From Dactylorhiza incarnata (Eukaryota > Streptophyta > Magnoliopsida > Asparagales > Orchidaceae): a stretch of 64,000 nt of DNA. The position numbers were made by a program, and so were the translations under genes. Positions within the stretch are counted from its first letter, which is position 1. Every line of letters starts with the position of its first letter. Below are positions 42,618-56,100 of the stretch, piece after piece. The notes below the pieces were generated by a model that did no database searches, was not told where the DNA came from, and saw only the letters and a program-made list of their open reading frames with translations. The stretch lies in contig JAWHQI010000735.1 in NCBI GenBank assembly GCA_033032865.1, positions 1-64,000 on the forward strand, written 5' to 3'.

Positions 42618-45600
42618 GTGATTCCGCGTCCCTCAGAACTCTTCCTGTTGTTTTTCCGGATTTGTATGATAAGCGTAGTACTGATGCAATCCAAAAAGAA
42701 GTAGAGAGAAAATATAGAAGAAAAAAACATTACTGAGGAGGAAAACGAGTCATGGAAGGGGATTGCCTCACCCAAAATTACTTGAACTCACTCACCCCAT
42801 TACATGTGTATGTGAGGAATGATTTACTCATTACAAATAAGGAATTTCTCACTTGAATAAGAATCTCTTCTTCTTCATTCATACTATAATGTTCCTTCTA
42901 TTACCCTAATCATAAACTATGCATAGACCGAGGCTCCGTTTGGCACGGCGGTAGCGGTCGTGAATGCGATGGTTATGAACCGTCGTTCGTCAACGCCCGA
43001 CCTCACCTAAGGAACTCCATTCACTTTTATGTTCAAAACTAGTTTTCTTTTCTTGGCGGCGGTCATGACCGTTGTCATGCCAAACATACATTTTATGGCA
43101 GTGGCATTTTTGTCCAAACTCACCGGAGCAAAAACGCTGCCCTAAACGGAGCGTGAAGCATGAAGTTAATTGTGTTAGTTGATGGGTTGAGCTAAAAGCA
43201 AGTTGTTGGTTGGAGGGAAGATGATGCTCTAAAAGTGCAATTAAAATCAAAACGCTTGCTTGCCATTATGGAATATAGATACTACAATGTTCTATCTTTC
43301 ATTGAACAACTCAATACCAAGTTTGATATATATGAAGTACCTCTTACATCATAATCGACACATGTTTGCGGTAATGCTTGAGTCGAGACTTGGAGAAACC
43401 CGCACTAATATTAAATAGATGCAACTCAAAAGAGAAGTGGAATAAAAAATAAAAAAAGAGGAAAATAACATTGGTAAGTAGGAAAATTAATGAGATGGAA
43501 TTATATTTACTCAACCAAAAACTACATGGACTCACTCACCTATTACATGTGGGGAATCACTCACCTTGGGGAATCACTCGCCCAAGTAAAGAAGGAATAT
43601 CTCTGTTAGAATACGGAATAATTGATTTCATACCAAACTAATAAGCACCCCCTCTTATATAGCGAGGGGAGAATACAAGGCTAAACGCACACCAAGTAAA
43701 TTTAATCTAACATAAACTCTAACACTCCCCCTCAAGTTGGGCATGTTATATTTTTCATGCCCAACTTGTCAATCAAGCCATAGTGAAGATTTGCCCCAAG
43801 ACTCTTTGTAAGGATATCTGCAAGTTGGCCCTCTGAGGGAACAACGGGAATACATATGATCTTCTTCTCAATGTGTTCCTTAATGAAATGTCTGTCCACC
43901 TCAATGTGTTTTGTGCGATCATGCTGAACAGGATTATTGGCAATGCTAATGGCAGCCTTGTTGTCGCAGTACAACCGAATAGGAGCAGTTTCACTCAACC
44001 CCAGATCACTCATGAGGGAGCGCAGCCAGAGTCCTTCACAAATCCCATGTGCCATGGCATGAAATTCAGCTTCAGCACTTGACCTGGAGACGATTTATTG
44101 CTTCTTGCTTCTCCAAGTGACAAGATTCCCACCGATAAACGAACAATACCCAGACGTTGATCGTCTATCTGCAACACTTCCTGCCCAGTCAGCATCAGTA
44201 TAAACTTCGATCTTCAGGTCAGAATTGGAGGTGAAAAGAATTCCTCTTCCAGGTGAAGTTTTCAAGTATCTCAAGATCCGATGGACAGCATCAAGATGTC
44301 TGGCCCTCGGAGAGTGCATGTATTGACTCACAACTCCAACGGCGTAAGCAATATCAGGTCGAGTATGAGACAAGTAGATCAATCTCCCTACAAGTCTTTG
44401 ATAACCTTTAACATCTTCTATAGGATCGCCATCATTTCTTCCAAAATTGTGGTTAACCTCCATGGGAGTGTCAGCAGGTCTACACCCACTCAGACCCGTT
44501 TGTTTTAAGAGATCAAGAATGTACTTCCGTTGAGAGATGAAAATGCCGTTCTTAGATCTGGCAACTTCAATACCCAGAAAATACTTTAGTTTGCCAAGAT
44601 CTTTCACCTCAAATTCTTGTGCCAGGTGTTTCTTTAAGGCTTTTACTTCATCAATGTCATCACCTGTAATAATGATGTCATCAACATAGACTATTAAAAT
44701 CGTTACCATGTTGGCCCTCTTTTTGATAAACAGAGTATGATCAGCATGACTTTGTTTGTACCCCAGGGAGACCATAGTGCTATGGAACCGTCCAAACCAC
44801 GCCCTTGGGGATTGCTTCAAGCCGTAGAGAGCCTTCTTCAATTTGCAAACTTTTCCATCTGAACCCTGAGAGATAAAACCGGGTGGAAGGGACATATACA
44901 CTTCTTCTTCCAGATTGCCATGAAGGAAGGCATTTTTAACATCCAATTGGATGAGATCCCAACCCTTGCATGCAGCACATGACAGCAGGACTCGAATAGA
45001 ATTCATTTTTGCCACCGGAGCAAAGGTTTCTTGATAGTCAATGCCAAGAGTTTGAGTATACCCTCTCGCCACCAATCTTGCCTTGAAACGTTCCACTATG
45101 CCTTTGGAATTTTGTTTGACCGTAAAGACCCACTTACAACCAACTGTTTTCTTCCCATGTGGAAGAGTGGTTAAGTCCCAAGTATTATTCTTCTCCAACG
45201 CTGCCATTTCTTCTACCATTGCCCTTTTCCAATCAGGATGTTCAAGAGCCTCCTGCCAGGTAGATGGAATAGAGACCGAAGCAAGGGACGACACAAACCC
45301 TTTATAAGGAGTCAGCGTATCATAAGAGACATACTGAGATATAGGGTGTTGAGTACTCAATCGGATACCTTCATGGAGGGAGAGATCTTCTGACAGAGTT
45401 GACATTGGGTCTGGAAGCATGGGATTAGCCGTTGTGTTCTGACCTTTACGCCGTCGGGTGTAAACCTATAAGGGACGAGTAAGCGGAGGAGAAGAGATAA
45501 CAGGAGGAGCAACGGGAGAAACAGTTGGATGATCAACCGGTATGATATTCTCGCTAGAAGGAGGAATCGGAAGGGAGAAGGTAGGAGAGCTCACTTCAAC

Positions 45601-47148
45601 AGCAGGCTCCTCTTGAAGTGAGGTAGCATAATAAGGAGTAGAATCACGAAAAGTAACGTCAGCAGATACAATTGTCCGACGAGTAGGAGGATGATAACAT
45701 TTATACCCCTTTTGTGTAGGGGAATAACCAATGAAGACACACTTGAGGGCGCAGGGGTCGAGTTTAGACCTCCCAGGAGATGGAATGTGGACAAAGCACG
45801 TGCTCCCAAATATGCGAGGAGGAAGAGAGGATGTCGGAGAAACCCCTAAGGTGGTGAGAGGAGTTTGGTTACCAAGGACAGGAGAGGGCAAACGATTAAT
45901 GAGATAAGCAGCGGTAAGGACAGCATCCCCCCAATAGAACTTGGGGAGATGCATAGTAAGCAAGAGGCACCTGGTAACATCCAGCAAGTGACGGTTCTTT
46001 CGCTCGGCTACCCCATTCTGTGACGGGGAATGAGCACAGGAAGTTTGATGAATAATGCCATGAGTGGCAAGGTAGTGGTCAAAGGGAGAGTTGATATACT
46101 CTCTACCATTGTCACTGCGTAAAATTTTTATGGATGTCGAAAACTGAGTAGATACCATCTTATGGAATCGTTGAAAAATAGAAAAAGCTTCACCCTTATG
46201 TTTCATGAGGTAAACCCATGTCGTTCGAGAAAAGCAATCAATAAAGGAAATAAACCAGTGACATCCAGAAATAGAGCCAATAGAGCAAGGCCCCCACACA
46301 TCAGTATGAACAATATGAAAAGGAATAGTACTAGGTAAAGAAACATGATTAACAGGGAGACGATGATGTTTTGCAACGTCACATACATCACACACAAAAT
46401 TTTTAAAACAACTAGAGGGAAAAGTAGATAAAAGACGCTGCATAGTGGAAACAGAAGGATGGCCAAGACGACGATGCCAGGTGAGCAGCTGGGATGACTG
46501 GGTGGCATGAAGAGCGTGTGGAGAGGTGGACCCGGTGGAGGGGTCAAACACATACAGGCCGTCCTGTAAGCTACCAGAGCCAATCGCCTTCCCCGTCTTC
46601 AGATCCTGAAAAACACAATAAGTAGGAAAAAATGTGACTGAGCATTGAAGAGAAGTAGTCAACTGACTAACAGAAAGTAAACTGCGGGTGAAATTTGGAA
46701 CATGGAGGACAGAAGATAAAGTGAGAGACGAACATGGTATGGACCCTTTCCCAGCAATGGAGGAAAAAGATCCATTAGCAATACTCACTTTATCTCGACC
46801 AGAGAGAGGGGAATAAGACACAAAACCTGAAGCCGATCCAGTCATATGATCAGTAGCTCCGGAGTCAATAATCCAATGGGGAGAGGAGCCAGTAGTGGCA
46901 GAGTGAGCACCTGGAATACCGGAATGGGCAAGGGCAGATGAGGAAGAAGCAGCCGTAGTTGGCTCAGTAAGAAGGGCCTGCATCAAGCGGCGAAGAGTCT
47001 GCATCTCATCAGCAGAAAAAGAGGACATAGTGGCAGGAGGAGGGCCAATAAGACCCGGAGAGCTGCTCTCAGGGATCTCCGTCAGATGAGCAGAATGATG
47101 TGAACGGCCAGAAGTGCGGCCACGACCTCGCCCACCACGGGAAGATGA

Positions 47149-47180
<32 letters not shown>

Positions 47181-50100
47181 CCGAGAAGAAAAGCCAGGAG
47201 GGAAGCCGTGCAGACTGAAACAGGTATCCCGGGTATGACGGGGCTTGCCACAATAATCGCACATGAGATGATCCTTATCCGTGGCACGAGGCTTGAAGTC
47301 CCGAGAGGTCCTGCTACCAGAGGTGGAAGGATGAGCAACCAAAGCAGAAGCCTCCGGAGTGGTGGTCATGTTCCAGGACTGTCTGCGATCGAACTCCTGC
47401 TGAATAATGCTAAAGACCTCAGGCAAGGAGGGAATGGGAACACGACCCAAAACCTGCACAGTAATCTGATCAAAATCGCGGTGAAGCCCCTGGAGAAATT
47501 CGAATACCCGATTTCGATCTTCACGAGCCCTTAATAGGACGGCATCAGCATCACAGACCATTGCAAGAGACTCAAAATGGTCATACTCCTGGTAGAGTTG
47601 GGTAAACTCCAAATAGTAGGCAGAAGGAGGACGATCTCCCTGACGAAGATGAAACAACTGTCGGCGAAGATGGTAGATTTGTGTCGCATTCCCTTTGCGG
47701 GAGTAAGTCGATTCAGCTCGTTTCCAGATATCAGCAGCAGTGTCGAGGAAGAGGTAATTCCGGGCAATGGACTCCTGCATGGAATTGATGAGCCAAGACA
47801 TGACCAACGAGTTTTCAGAGTCCCATCGGGACCAGGTAGCAGAGGTGCGAGCAGGCGCAGGAGTGTCGCCATTAACATAGCCAAAGAGACTCCGACTCTT
47901 TAAGGCCAGAGTAATAGAACGGGACCAAGAGAGGTAGTTGGTGTCATCCAGACGAATCGTAGTGAGCTGAGAGAAACTGTGATCAGAGCCAACCCGGGTA
48001 GATCCAGCGGGGGGCACAGAGGCACCGGAAGCGCCGGAATCAACGTCTGACATGGCACCAATGAAGAAGAACGGTCCAAAGGAGGAGAGAAAACTCAGGG
48101 CATCAGAGATCTGAGCCTCCGGTAGTAGAAGAACGCCGGATAAAGAACGGAGAGAAAAAGTAAATCTGAATCTCCGGGAAATCGAACCGTTAAAAACCAC
48201 CAAGAATCAAGTATGAGAATAAGGAGAGGAAAGCGAAACTTTTCCCCGAATTTCATGGCAATCGGACCATTGGAAGGTCGCCGGAAACAAACAGCCCGCC
48301 GGTTAATCCAGAGCAAGACCGGCGGGTGCACGCACGAGAGAAAGGAGGGGAGGCGGGAGAGAGAGGAGAGGAGGCGGGGGGGGGGGGGGGGGGGGGGGGG
48401 GGCGCTGCAAAGGACGCAGGCGGACGAACGCAGGCGCAGGCGGGCGAGCGGGCGAGCGAGCGAGCGGCGGACAGGCGCGGGCGAGCGGCTAGGTTACGCC
48501 TGATACCATGTTAGAATACGGAATAATTGATTTCATACCAAACTAATAAGCACCCCCTCTTATATAGTGAGGGGAGAATACAAGGCTAAACGCACACCAA
48601 GTAAATTTAATCTAACATAAACTCTAACAATCTCATTTCACCCATATCATAAGCTTTTGTTCCTCTCCTCTAGACATGAACTATTTATATATTGAAAACA
48701 TGAACTAAGAAGGGTAGTTGTTCATTTGAATTTTAGTCGTTGGTGTGTCGAGATGGTGCTTGTGAAGTACAACTGATAATTAATTGCTACTCCATCATAA
48801 TGAATGTTTCATCAATGCATCGTGATGACTACTACATCAAGTATTGCCGGGGCTATGATAAAACTTGCCAGATGTGTCCATAATTTAATTATTTGTCATA
48901 GATATGTATAAATCAATCTCTTCCTAATTTAAGCGATCTCTTCTTGTTCTTATGTGATAAAATGGAAAACAGAGTCATAAGTTAAGCCATGTATTTTGGG
49001 GCTACTCACAGCTTCCATCAACTCAAGTAAATACCAATTTTTATTTCAATATCTTTGAAAAAATCCATGAACTTCGCTGAGAAGGGTCTCTCTCCTTGAT
49101 GTTTACTATGTAAGTGAATACTATTTGTTATACTATTTATTTTTGGGATATGTTTAAGTAATGATTTAAAAAAACACCTAAGGATTTGTTTGCTTCATTG
49201 TTACATGATACTAGTGTGATGTAGATAATAATGTCATTCTAAGAACAATGTTACATGTAAAATATGTGTTCGGTTTATGATATTTTAATCAAACAATGTA
49301 ATATTTTCTAGAAAAATCAGCAATGATCATTATATATATATATATATTTGTTATTTTTTAACTATTATCCATTGACCTATAAATGTCAACACGTTTTATC
49401 TACATCCAGCTATCATTGAAAGAGTACTTATGTGACAATTTTGAAAGTATTGCACATTTTATCGTAATGAATAAAACAAAACATGAATCATAGTTTGATG
49501 ACGCCTATATATCAAGCTATTAATGAATCAAATAATTACAACAAAATAAAGATTAAAAGTTGTTGCTGATCATTCTAGATGACATTACATTGTTTAAGCA
49601 GGGTACAATCGAGTTAATGAGGTTGTATTTGATGAACAATAGTGTTATCTAAATAACATTGTTATCTTACCATTGCAATCTTGATGGCAATGATCCAAAG
49701 AGGCTTTTACTATATCTTTCGTTGTACATAATTTACTTGAAGAAGATTAAATATTAACATAACCTAGTTTTGAATAAATTGTATTCTTTCGATTTAAAAA
49801 GCGTCTTCTTCCATGGCATAACATTAGTGTGAGCAACCCCCACGCCCTCCTCAAGAAATTATATATATACTAGCATCTCCGCACGGGCTTCGCCCGTACT
49901 CGCTGCTCCCCGACGGCGGCCTTTGGCCTTCCCGACGGCGGCCTCCGGCCGCCCCGCCGGCCGGCCGGCCGCCCAAACGACTCGCCACACTATTCTCTCC
50001 CTTGCCCGCCTCTCTCTTGCCCGAGTTGCCCGAGCCGCCTTTACAATGGCATAAGGGTGAAATCCCCTTTGGTGCAAGGGCATAATTGACATAGCCAATG

Positions 50101-53100
50101 TTGTACCAAAGGGAACTTCTCCCTTATATTATAGTATAGATATATCATTTATGAATAAATGATCATATTTGTGTTTTAAGCATAGTTACCAATGAAAAAG
50201 CACACATTATGATGCAAGAACTCCTTGGAGCCATAATGAATTGTGCATGTCATAAAAAGACATTAAATCTCATAAACTTAAGAATATATTAGTAATTGTT
50301 ACACCACTTAGGCTTTGTTTGGGACGGTGGTGGTAGTGAGAAAAGTTCTATTCCCATCACCACGCTGTTTTAAAAGCATTTGATTTCCCTGTGGCGGGAA
50401 AAATGCTTTTGCCAAAAAGGTGTTTTGTAGTTTTTTTTAAAAGGAGTGAACCCTCCCACTTCCAGAAAAGCTAGAATGAGCTTTTCATATTTCGTGGCTC
50501 TCTTCCCGTATGTCAATATCCCCAGTATTCTCCTACTGATTTTCCTACCACTCCTTTTCTGACAACTCTAATCCCACCATGTGTTTTCCACCACAAACTT
50601 TTTCTACAGCCACAACCGTCCCAAATAGAGCCGTAGTCTTGACTCCGCAAAAATTGAGTTACCTGACTGTGATTCCGCTGAACCCGAGCTGCCCCCATGC
50701 TTTCCATCTAGAATTTAAAAGGTATATCCTAGAAAGGGGCAAACCAACATAATTAATGCTTGGGAATTTCAAAAAGTTTAACCATCGGAAAAGAGTCCTT
50801 ATTTATGAATATTCCAAGGGTCTTTTATGGTTCCAATGCACGGTTAGTCTAAAAGTCTTCTATGGAATTAATGTATGCCATTTACATGGGGGTCTATATA
50901 TCATGGTGTAATAGTTTTTGGAATGCAATTTTGAATTGTTGTTTTGAGCCTAAGGCTGAAATTGGTTTTTATCCTACCCATCGTGTCGTACATCTATCTT
51001 CCTCATTTCCACTCATTCACTGATGCCATCTCAACCCTCCATCTAACATTAGTTCAATTCACTCTTAAACTTTGCCTAAGGTATATGCCCAACACTTGCA
51101 GTATAACAAACACACACCTTGACACCTAGGATCATTCGGTCGTGCCATTTCCTCTAACCTCAAATCTTTATGATGAGACCCTTTCCACTCTCAATACCAC
51201 CATATAGCTTATCCATAGTAGTACACCTCCCTTGCTCCACTTGGTTCCTTCACTCCCAACCCACAACCACACCTGACATCGCCATCGTCGGTTTTTCCAC
51301 CAATCTATCGCTGACCCCCACCACCCAAACTGACCACCATCATCATCCTCGTCGCTTGGAGATTTTGATCAACACTCACTTGGCTGCATCACTTGTGCCG
51401 AACAAATTTACGACCTCCATCAAATGGCGAACACCCAAAAGGTCACTTTAGCTCTTCTCTATATAAATATGTTGCCCTCCATTGTGCTCATTATCTTCGC
51501 CAGACCGACCCGACACTTCTTTGGGCAACCCTTACAGAGAGCTCATCCAACGATATGATCAACACCACTCAGAGAATGTCTTTGAGCGTCTTTGCGCGAT
51601 CCAGTAGTCGTGCACCTTTGACGAGTATGTCTACCAATTCATTGAGCTCATAACTCACGTTCCAGATCTTTCGGCTAGCCATTACTTCGTCTACTTCATG
51701 CATGATCTCCAACCTCATATCCATGCTCACCTTCCCATCTACCACCCCTCCACTACATGAATCAATGACACTACTTGCTTGGTCGAGTCCGAGTTCAATA
51801 TCACTAATTTGGATGTTGTTCGCCTCTTCTATACAAACCCTTGTCCATCCTTCATTCCCACCAACTGGCGCCAACCATATCACCAGTACTAGTCCCCTTC
51901 TATTGAGCAATTTATTACCATGCACCAACCCCTCCTAATGGTCCACCAAAGTCACTACCACTACATGGCCTTTTCCATCGTGAATACAACAACCTCCACA
52001 AGAAGAGCCTTTGCTTTTGATGTAAGCAACCTTACTAGTGACTACATGAATGGTCTTTGGAACTTTGGATGCTCATCAAGAGCAAGGGTGATGTAGAAGA
52101 TGCCCATGATGTCAGACTCTCCTTTATGTATTTTATCTTAATTTATTTATGTTAGATATTTTCTTTTATTTCACGCATTTCTTTTTCTTTATTTTTCTTT
52201 ATTTTTTATTGTTGGAGGAGTTGTGGTGATGTATTCCCTATGATGTACAAATCTAGGTCATATGTTTTTACTCTAGATAAATCAGAGACACAATCCTTTG
52301 ATTCGGTTGGATTTCATAGTCCTCTTTTGAGCTTATACCTTTTTTATTCCCATTTACAAATTTCTTATAAAAAATATGTTAAACAAAATTCTATTTTGAG
52401 AAAATGAAAAAAATTATTATTTTGAAAAAAAAAAACATAAGTTTTCTATAATGGCTTTATCTCGAACAACTAGTTTGTTATTTTTGTTCATATTGATTGT
52501 TGCAAGGTTGCCTATAATTGAATGCATTGCTTCTAAATGAAATTGAATATCTAATCTTGTGCAGATTGCAGTCTAAATTTGCTCTATTTAATCTAATGTC
52601 ATTTTTTAATAATTTAAATTGCATTTTAGGAAGAGGGGTCAGAAAGTATGGCTCAAATTCACAGAAATGAACATCCATGGAGACAGGTCTTGCGGGATGG
52701 AGGATGATAGCATTCCTAGTCTTTTTGAGTAGGAATATACCCAATAAAGACACATCTTAGCGCCCTGGGATTGGAGGATGATAATACCTCTTCTCTTGTT
52801 GTTGTGATTAGGCTTCTCATTCTTAAGTATCAACATGCAACCAAAGAAGCGCCAAGTCACATAAATCATGAAATATCACTATTGTGATTTGTTTGAGCAA
52901 ACTTTGATGTAAATGAGCTTGATGACAGTGGGTTCTAAAGAATCTCTCAATCCCATCGATGATGTGAAGACTATCCAAAAGTAACACTGACTATAGTAGA
53001 GCTGGTAGTTGACAACAAATCTTTTGAATGTTGAACTTGTATTGATATTATGGAACTTAGCTCTTAATCAAGCCAGTTCTTCCAGTTGTGGTAAGGACAT

Positions 53101-56100
53101 GCTATTCCAACACTCAGGTCCATTGTTTCTCATTCATTGCAGGTTGTTAAGGTTTATGTGTCTGTATTTGGTGATGAAAGAGGTAAAGATGTGGCTATTG
53201 CTGGATTGAAGGCAAAGTCTAAGTATGTCCGAAGTGAACTCGGAAAGCGTATGAAGTTACGCTTGACTCCTGAGATTCGTTTCATTTCAGACGACTCCAT
53301 TGAGAGAGGGAGCAGGGTAAAGCTCTTTCTTCTTAATCTCTGCACTATTTTCAAGTTTTTTTTCTTAAGTTAGCTATCGTATTTTACACTGTTTGATTTT
53401 ATCCGGTGGTTATTACTTTATGACGCAGGGGAGGGATATGTAGGTGAGCATCTAGACTATGCAAAGCAATTAGTATGAACAATATGAAAATAATTTAAGC
53501 AAGCGAACAAGCTAGGTATTACTTTGATTGAAGGGTTGTTATTTAAATGTGCAAGCGAGTAAGTCCTGCAAATCACAATTAGTCACAAAACAAGCAAACT
53601 AATATAGTTTGACATCCATGAAAATATAGGTAACTGGTTAGTACAATAATACTGAAAAAACAATACAACTCACGAGTGAAGGGGTTGTAGGTGTAGGAGT
53701 GGAGATCCCGTGATTGTTGGAGCTATTCGAAGAGGGGATGAATTCTGTAAGGTGGCTGTAGGAGGAGATTTAGGGCTCTGTGGTCTGGTTTGGGTAGGAA
53801 GGGGTATATGGAGGCTCAGCTAAGACGGTGAGGGGGTGGGGGGTGATCTGCCAGTGATTGAGGGGATGGGAGGAATCTATCCAAGTCTGGACAGACCTGG
53901 AAAGGGGCGTTTTGGGGTGGAAGATTGCTGGAGATGAGTGGTTTGGAGCTGGGATGAATGGCACTGAGATTCTGGCGGATTGGTGGCTGGTTGCTGTAGT
54001 TTCAGGGGACGGTTGATGGTTTGGGAGAGGAAGGAGGTGCGCCAAGGGTCGAGGAATACAAGGAAACAATGGAAAATCACCTAGAAGTCTAGGTGCCGTG
54101 GAGTCAGCAACACAAGAGACCGCCGGATTTCGGGAAGAAAGCTCTCCAAAATATGCAATCAGAGCTAGAACAAATCCCTTGTTTATATAGCCAAAGCCCA
54201 AACATGCATAGGGCAACTATTGTGAGCGTTCAAGATTGCTTGGTCGTAATGATTGTCAAATCCCATGAAATAAAAAAAACAAATAAACAAATAAAAAAAA
54301 CACAGAAATATCTAAACTATCGCTCCGGATGTGACTACGATCTCCGATCATCTATCTGGTGATGTCAAACTGTTATGGGCCTACTCGGAGCGGTGGCCGG
54401 ATTAGTGGTCGGAGCCGGAGATGACGGTGGCGGAGGATACTATGGAGCCCGTTACCGCGGCTGCCTATGCGGGGTTGCTCGTTGGAGGAGAGAGTCACCG
54501 ATAATCTCACTCAATAGAAGGAAAATTAGATTACTTCTTAGTTGCTTCATACACCCATACAAATGCCTTTATATAGGCTTTACAACACATAAAAGACAAC
54601 AACAATAATGATACCTAATACTAGCTAGCAATGATGAACTAGGCCCGGGGCTCGAGGCCTGTAGCTCCTATTAACTAGATAAAGGAGTAATGATGACACC
54701 CCCTAACATTTAATGATGACATCCCATAACATCACACCCGGTCTTGAAAACGAGCTTGACCTCAAGTTCGAGGGAGGCTCATGATGGTGTACAGTTCATC
54801 CGATGCCCTCCTCGTCAGAATCCTCGACGTGTAGGTAGAAAAGCTTTTTGCACCCGTGTCCGCAAATGTACTGCTCGTCGCAGTTATAACATAATCCATG
54901 AGCGTGACGTTCCAACATCTCGGCCCGAGATAATCGGCGGATCGGTGGGGCTGGAGGACCCTCGAGACGGCCTTGCTGAATGTTGTTGTTGGGGAACAGG
55001 TATGCCTCTTGTGTCGGCTGGAGGCGACGGTCGCAGAGCCTAGCCAGACTCATAGCAATCACTAAATCTGGAGGGGCCTCAAATTCGACATCTAGTCGTA
55101 CGCGGTCGCGGAGTCCAGCGGTGAAAATGTCGATTTGCATTTCCGGGGTAAGGGTAACATGCGCCAAAAGAAGCTGAAATTGTTCTAGGTACTTGTCCAC
55201 GGACCCCGTTTGTCGTAAAGAAGTGAGTTCGCTGATGGGGTTGCTGCGGATAGGAGGACCGAAACGCAAGTTGCAGTACCGTTTGAAGTCCGCACACACC
55301 AAGTTCGGCTGGTCTGTGAGGAGACGAGAAGCCCACAATAGAGCGGAGTCAAGCATGTGAAAGGATGCTAGGTGAAGGCGTTCTGCTGTCGGAGTTTGTT
55401 GGTAGACGAAAAATTGCTCGCACCTGGTGAGCCAGCTCAAGGGATTAGTTTTTCCATCGTAGGTGGGGAATTCCAGTCGGGTATGACGCAGAAGAATAAC
55501 ACCGTCAGGGCGTACAAGTGTCGGTGGTTGTGGCTCGTGGCGGATGAGCGGCGGGAGTGGGACTTTACTGCTACTGGCGTGCTCCAGGGGTGGAGTGGTA
55601 ACAACGGGCGGTGCGGTTGTGAGTTCATTAAGCTTCGTGGTGAGGGTTGCCATGTCGTCCCGATGACGTGCTTCTACTTCTTAAAGGCGTGCATCTATGG
55701 CAGATATAACTGAGTGGAGCCGGTTCATGACCTCCAAGAAATTGTGGGAGTCTTCCATATGATGAGCGGAGCGAGAGAAAGAGCGGGTGATAGGACGGTC
55801 CGATTGTGTCGCGTCGAATGATTGAGAATGAGCACGAGAGCCTCGTCGTCGCCCAATAGTGACAGAATTTTGCTAACGGCCCTCTCAATCAGAAATTGTT
55901 TGGTTGATATGAATAGACAAGGGGGCCCACAATGAATTTATTTTGGTGGCTGGCGTGAGGGAAAGACTCAGCGGGCATTGTGCTCGATGTAGCAGGAGAT
56001 GCGCGTGCGGTGGTTTGGGGGCTCGAGGGAACAAGACTGCAGATCGATCGAGGGACGTGTGATGGAGGGCGTTGACGGGGCAGGCGTTGGTTGCGCTGGA

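Larger units (their letters stand above)
43604..48629 (-). mobile_element. full-length, young Ty1/copia element
   Basis: The LTRs at 43604-43724 and 48509-48629 are both 121 bp and differ at one base. ATCTC flanks both sides (43599-43603 and 48630-48634). The primer site TGGTATCAGG directly follows the 5' LTR and a purine tract TTGAGGGGGAG precedes the 3' LTR. Gag, protease, integrase, RT and RNase H are all present and almost open. Breaks are a frame change at a 29-nt C run (47149-47177), an in-frame stop near 45463 and another near 44094. It lies antisense in RbfA intron 1. The intron 13 remnant at 33740 is a relative. Confidence 0.96.

Noticed and set aside
47100..47903. + strand frames opposite copia gag
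   Set aside because: Shadows of the minus-strand gag frame, including the homopolymer.
49859..50098. 79-codon minus-strand frame
   Set aside because: It lies wholly within the Helitron and reads its GC-rich body; no domain.
52478..52753. Separate 91-codon minus-strand gene
   Set aside because: It overlaps the copia integrase remnant in another phase and has no motif of its own.
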